DNA of 64,000 bases from JASLBX01 sp035762665. GTDB taxonomy: Bacteria; Actinomycetota; Actinomycetes; Jiangellales; Jiangellaceae. The stretch is taken from contig DASTNZ010000144.1 in the NCBI GenBank assembly GCA_035762665.1, forward strand, positions 1-64,000, read 5' to 3'. This document shows positions 35,040-43,526 of this stretch, piece after piece. The number at the start of each line of letters is the position of its first letter. Position 1 is the stretch's first letter. The notes under the pieces were generated by a model, which did not search any database, was not told where the DNA came from, and saw nothing but the letters and a program-made list of their open reading frames with translations. A program made the translations under genes and the position numbers.

Positions 35040-35126
35040 GATGCGGAGCCGGATGGCCCCGTTCCTCCTGCTTGTCGGTCACCTGGTGGCAGCGGCGTCC
35101 GGCGGGCCGGCCGCCAGAATTACCGG

Positions 35127-35155
35127 ATCATATGACGGTACACCGCCACTGTCTT
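35127..35155 (-). promoter_or_regulatory. putative housekeeping promoter of ftsH
   Basis: On the minus strand AAGACA (35155-35150), a 17-base spacer, then TATGAT (35132-35127). The spacing is ideal and the -10 is one base from consensus. The leader before the ftsH ATG would be about 80 bases. Assigned by eye. Confidence 0.5.
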
Positions 35156-35278
35156 CTGGCGTGCATGCGCGTCAGATCCTGCCGACAAGGCAACGTCGGG
35201 TCTGCCCGGGCATGTTCCCCGGCAATGCCCGATGTGGCCGAGTTCTCAGCAGGTTCTTAGCGAACCGGCCCACACGGG

Positions 35279-35830
35279 TCACGAGTAGACGTGCGGTGCC
35301 AGCGTGGCCACGACTCTGAGGTTGCGGTACTTCTCGGCGTAGTCGAGGCCGTATCCGACGACGAACTCGTTCGGGATATTGAAACCGACATACCGAACAT
35401 CCACCGCAGTCTTGGCGGCTTCTTGCTTGCGCAGCAGAGCGCAGATCTCCACCGACGCCGGCCCTCGCGAACGCAGGTTGGAAACTAGCCAGGAGAGCGT
35501 CAGACCCGTGTCGATGATGTCCTCGACCACGAGCACGTGCCGACCGGTCAGGTCGGTATCGAGATCCTTGAGAATGCGAACCACGCCAGACGATTTCGTG
35601 CCGGAGCCGTACGACGAGACAGCCATCCAATCCGACTCCACATGCCGGTTGAGCGCTCGGGACAGGTCGGCCATCATCATCACCGCGCCTTTCAGAACGC
35701 CGACCAGCAGCAGGTCACGGCCCTCGTAGTCCCGTTCGATGTCAGCGGCCAGCTCGATAAGCCGGTTCTGGATGTCGGATTCGGACAAAAGGATCTTCTC
35801 GAGGTCTCCGCTGATGTGTTCGGCATCCAC
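35279..35830 (-). CDS. hpt: hypoxanthine phosphoribosyltransferase
   Basis: 183 residues. It salvages hypoxanthine and guanine with PRPP. Family motifs are LVGVLKGAVMMMADLSR (about 41-57) and the PRPP loop VLVVEDIIDTGLTLSWL (about 100-116); FNIPNEFVVGYGLDY covers the purine-binding region. The GTG at 35830 gives the usual length, though no clear RBS precedes it. It lies 33 bases after tilS and upstream of ftsH. Confidence 0.95.
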   Translation of the reverse strand: MDAEHISGDLEKILLSESDIQNRLIELAADIERDYEGRDLLLVGVLKGAVMMMADLSRALNRHVESDWMAVSSYGSGTKSSGVVRILKDLDTDLTGRHVLVVEDIIDTGLTLSWLVSNLRSRGPASVEICALLRKQEAAKTAVDVRYVGFNIPNEFVVGYGLDYAEKYRNLRVVATLAPHVYS

Positions 35831-35862
35831 GGACGGCAGCTTTTCACATCCGGAAGGCGGCC

Positions 35863-36876
35863 TCAGCGCGACGGGGTGAATCGAAGGATGGAACCGGTCC
35901 GGATTGCCCGCACCGGGCCGGGCAGGTCGATTCCCCGCTGCCCCCGCCACTGCGTTACCAGCGCTTCGACCGCGTCCACGTGCTCCGCCGTCAGGTCGGA
36001 CGGCGGACTACCGGCTTCCAGCGCCGCGCGGCGGAGCACGCGAGTACGCACGGCCCGCGGCAGCTCGGCGACGCGTTCAATGTCGATGCTCACATGATCG
36101 GGGTGAGCCTGATGGGTCTCTTGCCCAACCAAAGTCACCTCGATCTCGGAATCGGCGAGTGCTTGGTCTGCCCAAGCGTCGAGGGCGTCGGCGTCCGCGC
36201 GAAGCAACGCCGCCGTGCGGCTGAGCGCCTCCGCAACTCCCGGACCGAGCTCAGCCTCGAGCACCGGCATGACGCGGTGCCGGACCCGAGCCCGCGCGTA
36301 GGCCGGGTCGGCATTGTGCGGGTCTTCCCATGGCTTGACGTCCGCCGGCACGGCCGCCCGCACAGTCTCGCGAGCCAACCCCAGCAGCGGGCGCCGGTAC
36401 CGTTCCGACACGGGAGGCATACCGGCCAGCGAGCGCGGCCCCGACCCGCGTGCCAACCCCAGCAGCACGCTTTCGGCTTGGTCATCGAGGGTATGTCCGA
36501 GCAGGATGGCGGACGCGTCGTACCGGTCGCCGGCCGCGTCCAACGCCGAGTACCGGACCACCCGCGCATTTCCTTCCGGACCGCGGCCTCGCTCCGGAAC
36601 CTGCAGGTGCACGACCTCGACCGGATCGAGACCGAATCCTGTGACCAGGGCGGCCGTTTGTCGGGCCCGCTCAGCCGAGCCTTGTTGCAGCCCATGGTCG
36701 ATCACTACGCCCCCGGCAGGACGGAGTTCGCGCCGCGCAATCCAGCCGAGGGCAGCGGCCAGTGCCAGTGAATCCGCCCCACCCGAGCAGGCGGCCAGAA
36801 CGGGGCGCGCTGGATCCAGCTCCGTGAGCGCGTCCCGGACGGCACGGCGGACGGCAAGCTGCTCCTGGCTAGCCAT
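35863..36876 (-). CDS. tilS: tRNA(Ile)-lysidine synthase
   Basis: 337 residues. It modifies C34 of tRNA-Ile(CAU) to lysidine. The N-type ATP pyrophosphatase loop is VLAACSGGADSLALAAAL (about 25-42); GHTLDDQAESVLLGLARGSGPRSL and RPLLGLARETVRA follow. The ATG at 36876 overlaps the upstream metalloprotease stop by 8 bases. It has an extended C-terminal part but no clear second TilS domain, as in many actinobacteria. Confidence 0.93.
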   Translation of the reverse strand: MASQEQLAVRRAVRDALTELDPARPVLAACSGGADSLALAAALGWIARRELRPAGGVVIDHGLQQGSAERARQTAALVTGFGLDPVEVVHLQVPERGRGPEGNARVVRYSALDAAGDRYDASAILLGHTLDDQAESVLLGLARGSGPRSLAGMPPVSERYRRPLLGLARETVRAAVPADVKPWEDPHNADPAYARARVRHRVMPVLEAELGPGVAEALSRTAALLRADADALDAWADQALADSEIEVTLVGQETHQAHPDHVSIDIERVAELPRAVRTRVLRRAALEAGSPPSDLTAEHVDAVEALVTQWRGQRGIDLPGPVRAIRTGSILRFTPSR

Positions 36877-37948
36877 CTCCGTGGACCCGGCGCACCCAGG
36901 CGATCGGATCGGTGATCTCAATTAGCGTCGGCAGCGTCGCAGGCGACTCCCACACCCGGTTGAAGCCGACCATTCCGACGTCGCCGACGACGCTCCGGAC
37001 GAATTGGGCTCCGTCCCGGTATTGGCGCATCTTGGCCTCGAGCCCGAGTAGGCGCCGGGCCGTGCGTTCCAGGCCCTTGGCACTCACCCGGCGCCGCTGA
37101 AACTTGCGCCGGATCGTCTCCACGCTTGGAACGACCTCCGGCCCGACACCATCCATCACGACCTCGGCATGGCCCTCTAGTAGCGACATCACTGCAGTGA
37201 CCCGGTCGATGACCGCTCGCTGGGTGGGCGACTGCACCAGGTCGAGAAGCGATCGAGGCTGCTGGTCCTCGCTGGGACCTCTGATCACCGAGCGAACGAT
37301 CTCTCCGAGCCGGGAGACGAACACGGCAGTGTCGGTCTCCGTGGCATCGACGAACTCGTTGATCTGATCCCGCAAGTACTGGCGGATCCACGGCACCGCG
37401 GTGAACTGGACGCGGTGGGTTTCCTCGTGAAGGCAAACCCACATCCGGAAGTCTCTCGGATCGACCTTCAGCTCCCGCTCGACATGCACCACATTGGGTG
37501 CGACCAGCAGCAGCCGCCCGCCTGCGCCATTTGCGTCAGCCCAGAACGGATCGAACTGGCCCAGGACCTTGCCGGAGAGGAAAGCGAGCAGCGCGCCCGT
37601 TTCCAGGCCGGTCACCTTGGGCCCGACCTGGTCCATAACCCCGCCTGGCGGCCGGCTGGCGCGGAGCTTGCGGGTCAACGGGGTGATCAGCTCTCGCATG
37701 CCATCCGCGTTCGCCTGCACCCAGCCGGCGCGGTCGACAACGACGACCGGGGCGTCCTGTTCCGAACCGTCCAGGCCAGTGAACTCGCGAACCGGTCTCT
37801 CGGCCGCTTCAGCGAATGCACGGAGATCATCAACGACTGCACGCGCCTCTGCTCGGGTGGTTTCCGGTCCTGGTCGGGCCAGGCGGTGAGCGGTGGCAAC
37901 CGCGAACTGCCAGTCGATCATGTCCGCGGGCGCCTCGGTATTCGTCAT
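36869..37948 (-). CDS. zinc-dependent metalloprotease-like protein, DUF2342
   Basis: 359 residues of the DUF2342 family, sometimes labelled coenzyme F420-associated. It has a gluzincin-type site with HEETHRVQF (HExxH, about residues 174-182) and a downstream helical region with LLEGHAEVVMDGVG that may supply the third ligand. Protease activity is not proven for the family. It always lies beside tilS and dacB in actinobacteria, as here, and overlaps tilS by 8 bases. The ATG is at 37948. Confidence 0.88.
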   Translation of the reverse strand: MTNTEAPADMIDWQFAVATAHRLARPGPETTRAEARAVVDDLRAFAEAAERPVREFTGLDGSEQDAPVVVVDRAGWVQANADGMRELITPLTRKLRASRPPGGVMDQVGPKVTGLETGALLAFLSGKVLGQFDPFWADANGAGGRLLLVAPNVVHVERELKVDPRDFRMWVCLHEETHRVQFTAVPWIRQYLRDQINEFVDATETDTAVFVSRLGEIVRSVIRGPSEDQQPRSLLDLVQSPTQRAVIDRVTAVMSLLEGHAEVVMDGVGPEVVPSVETIRRKFQRRRVSAKGLERTARRLLGLEAKMRQYRDGAQFVRSVVGDVGMVGFNRVWESPATLPTLIEITDPIAWVRRVHGDG

Positions 37949-37963
37949 GCCGTCAAAACTACG

Positions 37964-39349
37964 TCAGCCGGCTTCAGAAGTCGGCGCCGCGCACCCGCAG
38001 CCCGCCAGCGCGGCCGCTACGTCGTCAATGGCGGCCCGAACCTCGAGCGCGTTGCCGGCCTCATTCGAGAGCAATGCGAAGGCGTATGCCGCGCCGGCGT
38101 CCCCCATAATTACCCCGGCCAGTGAATGGACGCCTGTCAGAGTGCCAGTCTTCGCCCTGACCTGGCCCGGAGCATCCTCGACCCGCTCGCGCAAGGTGCC
38201 GTTGAACGCCGCCACGGGCAGGCCGGTGATCACCGCACGCAAATGCGGATTGGCTGGGTCGGCCGCTACCGTCAGCAGGTCGGTCAGGGCTCGCGCGGGC
38301 ACGGCGTTGTCGCGGGCCAGGCCGCTGCCGTCCAGGATCGTCAATTCGGACGCGTCGACTCCCAGCCCGGCGAGCACCTCGACTATCCCGCGCGCCGCCT
38401 CTTCGGAGCTGCCCGGACGACCCAGCCCAACTGCAACGTGGCGGGCGAGGATCTCGGCCATGTCATTGTCACTGGACGCGATCACATACTCGACGATGTC
38501 GGTGAGCGGCGCGGACTCGACGACGGCAATGGGTGCGGCGTCTTGCGCCGATATGACGCGTTCCGGCGCCCCATCGACGGTGATGCCATGTTCGGTCAGC
38601 ATGCCGGCGAACGCCGTGGCCGCGGCGAGGGCCGGGTCGCTCGCCCGTGCTGCGAAGCCCGGCCTCGTTCGCCCGCCGTCGACGGTGAGTGCGCTCACCG
38701 AAGCTGCGACCCCTGACGTGATGTAGGTCGACCGCCAGGCCGGGTTGATCGCCGGGCCGGTGAACATCGAATCGTCGAAACCGAGCGCCACCCGGTCGAC
38801 GGCCGAGTCGTGGAGCGCTGCGGCGGTCTGCTCCGCAAGATCGGCCAGTGACGTCGACTCGGGCATCAGTGGGTCGGACGTGAACAGTGTCGGGTCACCA
38901 CCGCCGGTGAGGACGATTTGGTTGGCTCCTTCGCCGGGCATGACGCTCGTCACGAACCGCGCCTCAGGTCCCAGAACTTCGAGCGCGGTGCCTGCGGTGA
39001 GCAGCTTGAGCGTGCTGGCCGGTGTCAACGGAAGCTCGGCTGACCGCTCGTACAAGACCTCCGCGGTCCGCAAGTCGGTAACAATCACACCGGTCTGTCC
39101 GCCCAATCCGGCTTGATCGATCGCGTCGTCGAGGAGATCAGCGATCTCGGAGTGGGCCGGAGTTTCGGGCTCGCCTGCGGTCAGCACCAGTGTCGCCGTC
39201 TCAGGCTCCGCAACCGGCATCGAGTTCAGCGGCGACGGTGGTGGCGGCGGCTCGAACGGGTTACCGACCAGTTCCAGGTACGCCACAGCCGAGCCGGCGC
39301 CGGCGGTAATCAGGCCAGCGACCACCACGGCAACGGCGCGTCGGGACAC
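37964..39349 (-). CDS. dacB: D-alanyl-D-alanine carboxypeptidase/endopeptidase (PBP4 type)
   Basis: 461 residues. An N-terminal signal or anchor helix (about 4-24) exports it. The three serine-peptidase motifs are present: STLK in PASTLKLLT (about 116-124), SDN in ASSDNDMAE, and KTG in VRAKTGTLTGVHS. It trims or cleaves peptidoglycan stem peptides outside the membrane. The GTG at 39349 has a weak RBS. It starts the dacB-DUF2342-tilS-hpt-ftsH-fol series. Confidence 0.93.
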   Translation of the reverse strand: MSRRAVAVVVAGLITAGAGSAVAYLELVGNPFEPPPPPSPLNSMPVAEPETATLVLTAGEPETPAHSEIADLLDDAIDQAGLGGQTGVIVTDLRTAEVLYERSAELPLTPASTLKLLTAGTALEVLGPEARFVTSVMPGEGANQIVLTGGGDPTLFTSDPLMPESTSLADLAEQTAAALHDSAVDRVALGFDDSMFTGPAINPAWRSTYITSGVAASVSALTVDGGRTRPGFAARASDPALAAATAFAGMLTEHGITVDGAPERVISAQDAAPIAVVESAPLTDIVEYVIASSDNDMAEILARHVAVGLGRPGSSEEAARGIVEVLAGLGVDASELTILDGSGLARDNAVPARALTDLLTVAADPANPHLRAVITGLPVAAFNGTLRERVEDAPGQVRAKTGTLTGVHSLAGVIMGDAGAAYAFALLSNEAGNALEVRAAIDDVAAALAGCGCAAPTSEAG

Positions 39350-39366
39350 AGGAAGACCGTACGGTG

Positions 39367-40623
39367 TCAGACCCGCCCGTAGAACGAAGGGGTGGTCCAG
39401 TAGAAGACGTCCTGAATCTCGACGGTCTTGCCACTCGACGGAGCGTGGATCATCTCGCCGTCGCCGATGTACAGCGCGACGTGGTAAACGCCGGACGGTG
39501 CGCCGTTGTTCGACCAGAAGATGAGGTCACCGGGCCGCAAGTCCGCATAGGAGACGCGGGTTGTCTCGTTGGCTTGAGCCACACTGTGGTGAGTCAAGCT
39601 GACGCCACCGGCTTCCCATGCCCGCATGGTCAGACCCGAGCAGTCGAAGCTGTCGGGACCGTCAGCTCCCCACTCGTACGGCTTGCCCAGCTGAGCCTTT
39701 GCGTACTCGATGGCCTTTTCTGCTCCGCTGCTGGGTGGATCCGGCTCGGGCTCCGGCTCAGGTTCGGGCGCGGGTGATGTCGTCGAGTCCGGGCTGGGTG
39801 TTGCTGTTGCCCGAGCCTCCTCCTCAGCCTGCCGCCGCGCCTCTTCCTCCTCGGCCTGCCGCCGCGCCTCTTCTTCACGCTGGCGACGTGCCTCCTCCTC
39901 CAGCGCCGCCTGCCGCTCACGTTCGAGTTCGACCGTGGTCCCCTGTGCCTCGGCCAGCGCAGCCAGCAGGTTCTCCTTCTCGACTTCGGCCTCGGCAAGT
40001 TTCGACTCATGCTGAGCGACAGCGTCCGCGGCGTCAGCAGCGGCTTGTGCAGCAAGTTGCTCGGCGTCCGCGAGGTCAGCACGAGCAGCGTCGGCGTCCG
40101 TCGCGGCCTCTTCGGCTTCGACGGAGGCACCTCGCCACCGGTCACTGATCTCACCCTGCGACCGCGTCGCCGTCTCGAGTGTTGCGGTTCGATCGAGGAA
40201 CTCGTCACTCTCGGCCGCCTGGAGGACCAGCGCCCAGGCGGCCAGCGGTCCTCCGGTCCGATATGAAGCGGCTGCCATCCGGCCGAGGTCGTCGCGTGCG
40301 AGCTCGGCTTCTGCGGCCAGCTGGCCGGCGCGATCGGCCGCCTCCTGCGCAGCGGCCTCCGCCTCGGCGAGTGCGACCTGGGCTCCGTTGTGCGCTTCGA
40401 CTGCCAACCCGGCAGCGATGTGGAGTTCCTCGAGTTCGCGCTCAATTGCCGCCAGCCGCTGCTCGGCCTCCACAACGGCGGCTGCCGCAACTTCCTCGGC
40501 CTGGCGCGCCTCCTCGATGTCTTCCTCAGATGGGGGATCCGGGTCAGCGGCCGCAGGCCCCGCAAGCGTTGCTGCGAGGAGGGCCGCGGCAGCGACGATG
40601 GCTGCCGTGCGCCGGGACGCCAT
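39367..40623 (-). CDS. secreted NlpC/P60 endopeptidase with coiled coil (first of two)
   Basis: 418 residues. Signal peptide (about 1-28, ending GPAAADPDP), a long coiled coil (about 32-235), a Glu/Arg/Ala-rich repeat stretch with EEEARRQAEEEARRQ-like units, a Pro/Glu linker, and a C-terminal NlpC/P60 domain with catalytic Cys in DSFDCSGLTMRAWE and His in GVYHVALYIGDG. It resembles RipA-type hydrolases cutting D-Glu-mDAP bonds. The ATG at 40623 fits the signal peptide. A close paralogue lies at 41401-42777, with ppa in between. Confidence 0.92.
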   Translation of the reverse strand: MASRRTAAIVAAAALLAATLAGPAAADPDPPSEEDIEEARQAEEVAAAAVVEAEQRLAAIERELEELHIAAGLAVEAHNGAQVALAEAEAAAQEAADRAGQLAAEAELARDDLGRMAAASYRTGGPLAAWALVLQAAESDEFLDRTATLETATRSQGEISDRWRGASVEAEEAATDADAARADLADAEQLAAQAAADAADAVAQHESKLAEAEVEKENLLAALAEAQGTTVELERERQAALEEEARRQREEEARRQAEEEEARRQAEEEARATATPSPDSTTSPAPEPEPEPEPDPPSSGAEKAIEYAKAQLGKPYEWGADGPDSFDCSGLTMRAWEAGGVSLTHHSVAQANETTRVSYADLRPGDLIFWSNNGAPSGVYHVALYIGDGEMIHAPSSGKTVEIQDVFYWTTPSFYGRV

Positions 40624-40800
40624 GTAACTCAACCCCTTGAGTCGCGGTCGGGGCCGAGAGTACCGACAAAGCTCACAAATGTGAATAGTCGGATTGGGTG
40701 ACGGGAGTCCGTCGCGCTGAACCTGCCCACGCCACACCTCTGCCAAACATCTGTCTTCGCCCGCCGTGCGAGAGACTAGAGCGGTCAAGGGAGGCAGGCA

Positions 40801-41295
40801 GTGGAGTTCGACGTCACCATCGAGATCCCGGCGGGCACCAAGAACAAGTACGAGTACGACCACAAAACCGGTCGAATCAAGCTCGACCGCCGGCTCTTCA
40901 CCTCGACGAGGTATCCATCCGACTATGGATTCATCGAAGACACACTCGGCGAGGACGGTGACCCTCTCGACGCGCTCGTCCTCATCGAAGAGCCCACCTT
41001 TCCCGGCTGCCTGATCCGGTGCAGGGCCGTCGGCGCGTTCCGGATGAGGGACGAAGCCGGTGGCGACGACAAGGTGATGTGTGTACCCGCGGGCGACGTG
41101 CGGCTGAACAAGCTGCAAGACCTCGAGGACATCCCCGAGTTCGAGCGGATGGAGATCCAGCACTTCTTCGAGGTCTACAAGGACCTGGAGCCGGGCAAGT
41201 CGGTCGAGGGCGCGACCTGGGTAGGCCGCGCCGAGGCAGAGGCCGAGATCAACCGGTCGTACCAACGAGCCCGCGACGCAGGCCTGGCCCACTGA
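40801..41295 (+). CDS. ppa: inorganic pyrophosphatase
   Basis: 164 residues, family I. It hydrolyses pyrophosphate from biosynthetic reactions. It shows VTIEIPAGTKNKYEYDHKTG (about 4-23), YPSDYGFIEDTLGEDGDPLDALV with the acidic metal ligands, and KVMCVPAGD. The GTG at 40801 follows GGGAGG. Diverges from dacB and its neighbours, as usual in actinobacteria. It is followed by a 33-bp inverted repeat. Confidence 0.96.
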   Translation: MEFDVTIEIPAGTKNKYEYDHKTGRIKLDRRLFTSTRYPSDYGFIEDTLGEDGDPLDALVLIEEPTFPGCLIRCRAVGAFRMRDEAGGDDKVMCVPAGDVRLNKLQDLEDIPEFERMEIQHFFEVYKDLEPGKSVEGATWVGRAEAEAEINRSYQRARDAGLAH

Positions 41296-41313
41296 CCGGT
41301 TCGCCCGACTGTC

Positions 41314-41401
41314 GTTCGATCACGTTCGGCAGGCGGCGCCACGTACACACATGCATGCAGCCATGTAGGTACGTCGCGCCGCCTGCCGAACGTGATCGAA
41401 C
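41314..41401. repeat. 33-bp inverted repeat between ppa and the second NlpC/P60 gene
   Basis: Arms 41314-41346 and 41369-41401 pair at 32 of 33 positions, with a 22-base loop. The arms contain TTCGATCACGTTCGGC. The right arm touches the NlpC/P60 stop codon and the left begins 19 bases past the ppa stop. Probable strong bidirectional terminator, of the same general type as 6402-6517. Confidence 0.8.
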
Positions 41402-42777
41402 TACACGCGGCCGTAGAAGGACGGCGGTCGCCAGTAGAAGACGCTCTGTATCTCCACGACCTTGCCCGGCCTGGGCGCATGGATCATCTTGCCGGAGCCG
41501 ATGTACAGGCCGACGTGATATGTCCCCGAGGCTTGCCCGTTGTCGGACCAGAAGATCAGGTCGCCTGGTCGCAGGTCTGCGTACGAGACCCGGGTAACGA
41601 TCCGCGCCTGCGCCACGCTCCAGTGCGGCAGGTACACACCGGCCTGCTGCCACGCCCGCATTGTCAGCCCTGAGCAGTCGAAGGCGTCCGGCCCGGCCGC
41701 TCCCCACTCATACGGCTTGCCGAGCTGAGCCCGCGCGTAGTCGACGGCGAGCTGAGCGCCGGATGGCGGCGGAGGGGGGTTCTTCGCCGGCGGTTTGCTC
41801 GGCGCCGAGGTAGTCGGCGGGGTGTTCGGGGACGGCTGGGCACTCGGCGAGGACGGTCGGGTCGTCGTGGAGGGACTTTTCGAAGCAGGCGAAGGTGACG
41901 GATCCGGTGTCGCGGCAGGCCCGGCTGACTCACTAGCCGGAACCTCCGGAGCGGGACCGGCGCTCTCCGCGGAATCGTCCGCTCCGGAGCTGGTCGATGC
42001 CGCGGCTCGCTCCTCGTCTGCAGCCGCGGCAATGGCGAGGGTTGCCTGTCGCTGTTCCTCCAGCGCGAGAGTGGTGCCACGCGCCTGCGCCAGCTCGGCC
42101 AATGCCAGCTCGCGTTCCCGCTCGAGGGCGGCTACCTGAGTCTCAAATTCGACGACCACGGCTGCGGCCTGCTCGGACGCGACCTCGGCTGCCTGCGCCG
42201 CTTCCTCACGGTTTTGCCGCGCCCGGCGAGCCCGTTCCGCGGCGACGCGCGCTTGAGTCGCAGCCTCCGCCGCAAGATCCGCGATGGTGCCCTGGCTCCT
42301 GGCCACGGTCTGCAGGACGGCTGTGCCGTCCACGAACTGATCGGGCCGGTTGGCGTCGATCACCGCTGCCAGGAGAGCCAACTGGCCCCCCGTTCGGTAC
42401 GCGGTCGCAGCAACCCTGCCCAGCTGCGACCGGGCTTCCCCGGCTGCCACCTCGTCACGCGTTGCCTCAACGGCCGCCTCCGACTCGGCCACGCGGGCCT
42501 GCTCCAGCGCGTACTGAGCTCCGTTGTGGGCCTCGACCGCTCGCGCTGTGGCGAGCACAAGTTCGTCGAACCGCTCGTACGCTGCGGCCAGCCGTTGCTC
42601 AGCCCGGACGACCGCCGTCGCCGCCTCACTCTCCGCCTGCCGAGCTCGTTCGAGGTCGTGATCGGATGGGGAGCCAGGCAATGCCGCTGCCGGGCCGGAG
42701 AGCATCCCGGCCGCCCCGCCGATCAGGCTGGAAAGCAGCGCCGGGACAACGGCCCTGGCCACTCTCGCGCCTACCAT
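41401..42777 (-). CDS. secreted NlpC/P60 endopeptidase with coiled coil (second of two)
   Basis: 458 residues, laid out like the protein at 39367. Signal sequence (about 1-33), coiled coil (about 38-270), a Ser/Pro/Thr-rich linker (about 275-340), and a C-terminal NlpC/P60 domain with catalytic Cys in DAFDCSGLTMRAWQ and His in GTYHVGLYIGSG. The ATG at 42777 follows GGAGGGTGG. The two catalytic domains are nearly identical while the linkers differ, consistent with a duplication around ppa. Confidence 0.92.
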   Translation of the reverse strand: MVGARVARAVVPALLSSLIGGAAGMLSGPAAALPGSPSDHDLERARQAESEAATAVVRAEQRLAAAYERFDELVLATARAVEAHNGAQYALEQARVAESEAAVEATRDEVAAGEARSQLGRVAATAYRTGGQLALLAAVIDANRPDQFVDGTAVLQTVARSQGTIADLAAEAATQARVAAERARRARQNREEAAQAAEVASEQAAAVVVEFETQVAALERERELALAELAQARGTTLALEEQRQATLAIAAAADEERAAASTSSGADDSAESAGPAPEVPASESAGPAATPDPSPSPASKSPSTTTRPSSPSAQPSPNTPPTTSAPSKPPAKNPPPPPSGAQLAVDYARAQLGKPYEWGAAGPDAFDCSGLTMRAWQQAGVYLPHWSVAQARIVTRVSYADLRPGDLIFWSDNGQASGTYHVGLYIGSGKMIHAPRPGKVVEIQSVFYWRPPSFYGRV

Positions 42778-43082
42778 GCCACCCTCCAGACCGCATGCCG
42801 AATCGGCAGTCGATCTCGAGCGTAGGCCACATCTGACTCGGTGGTCGACCGAAATCACAGAAAACTCAGTGGCCCCTGGCGTGTCGGCTTGACACGTAAG
42901 AACTCAGTCGCCTCACGGAACACCCGCAGTGATCGCCGCTATCCGGTGCCGTCCAACATCTCACCGGCGTGCGCACGGCGCTTTGCTGTGGGCCTCGTTG
43001 CCAACTCATTCGCCGGTGTACCGGTGTTCTACGCCGGTGGCTACCTCATCGCTCACACCATGTCGGTCGCAGCGCTCGAGCC
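42778..43082. other. intergenic region between NlpC/P60 gene and arsR
   Basis: About 305 bases. It must hold the NlpC/P60 promoter. A plus-strand open stretch ends at 43086 with a short hydrophobic peptide-like sequence, but it has no RBS and no family resemblance; it is either chance or a gene remnant. I looked for a ydaO-type c-di-AMP riboswitch, common before such genes, and did not find one. Confidence 0.4.
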
Positions 43083-43448
43083 CTAGTCGTCGAGCTCCGT
43101 TGCGAGCACCGCCGACATCGCCCCCAAGGCGCCGGGAACGACCCGGTAATACACCCATGTTCCGCGCCGCTCGGCGGTGACGAGACCCGCTTCGCGCAGC
43201 TTCCGAAGGTGGTGGCTGACCGTCGGCTGCGATACTCCGACGTCGTCGATGTCGCACACGCAGACCTCACCGGAACCGAATGAAGCAATCTTGGAGAACA
43301 GCCGCAGCCGAACCGGATCGGCGAGCGCCTTGAACCGCCCGGCGAGCATCTCGGCATCGTCCGCGCCGAGCTCGGCACGCATGAGCGGGGGGCAGCACAC
43401 CTCCGCTACCGACGCTGACGCCGGCTCCGCCAGCTGTAGATTCGACAT
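43083..43448 (-). CDS. arsR: ArsR-family metalloregulator
   Basis: 121 residues, winged helix. The recognition region is VSQPTVSHHLRKLREAGLV (about 73-91). The arsenic-type Cys pair lies in GEVCVCDIDDV (about 60-70), and a further CC occurs at EVCCPP (about 17-22). It should release DNA on binding As(III) or a similar thiophilic ion. It is transcribed away from a flavoprotein-MFS operon and overlapping promoters and a palindrome lie between. The -10 is close to the ATG, so its mRNA may be leaderless. Confidence 0.9.
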   Translation of the reverse strand: MSNLQLAEPASASVAEVCCPPLMRAELGADDAEMLAGRFKALADPVRLRLFSKIASFGSGEVCVCDIDDVGVSQPTVSHHLRKLREAGLVTAERRGTWVYYRVVPGALGAMSAVLATELDD

Positions 43449-43454
43449 ACGTCT

Positions 43455-43483
43455 ATATTGACATCTGTCGATTAAGATGCCAA
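43455..43483. promoter_or_regulatory. ArsR operator with overlapping divergent promoters
   Basis: The imperfect palindrome ATTGACATCTGTCGAT (43457-43472) is of ArsR/SmtB operator type. On the minus strand TTGGCA (43483-43478), a 17-base spacer and CAATAT (43460-43455) form an arsR promoter ending 6 bases before its ATG. On the plus strand TTGACA (43458-43463) could be the -35 for the flavoprotein gene. Repressor bound here would block both. Confidence 0.55.
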
Positions 43484-43526
43484 GCTATCCGCCGGACATT
43501 GATGGTTGTCGAATCAGGAGTTGGCC

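Noticed and set aside
40624..40800. ydaO (c-di-AMP) riboswitch before the NlpC/P60 gene
   Set aside because: Expected in this context, but the conserved segments are not recognisable in the leader of either NlpC/P60 gene.
39367..41292. A 641-codon minus-strand frame covering ppa and the NlpC/P60 gene
   Set aside because: The part beyond 40623 is antisense to ppa; the signal peptide and ATG at 40623 define the real start.
42841..43086. 81-codon plus-strand frame before arsR
   Set aside because: No RBS, overlaps the arsR 3' end, and only its last part looks hydrophobic; possibly a remnant but not supportable.
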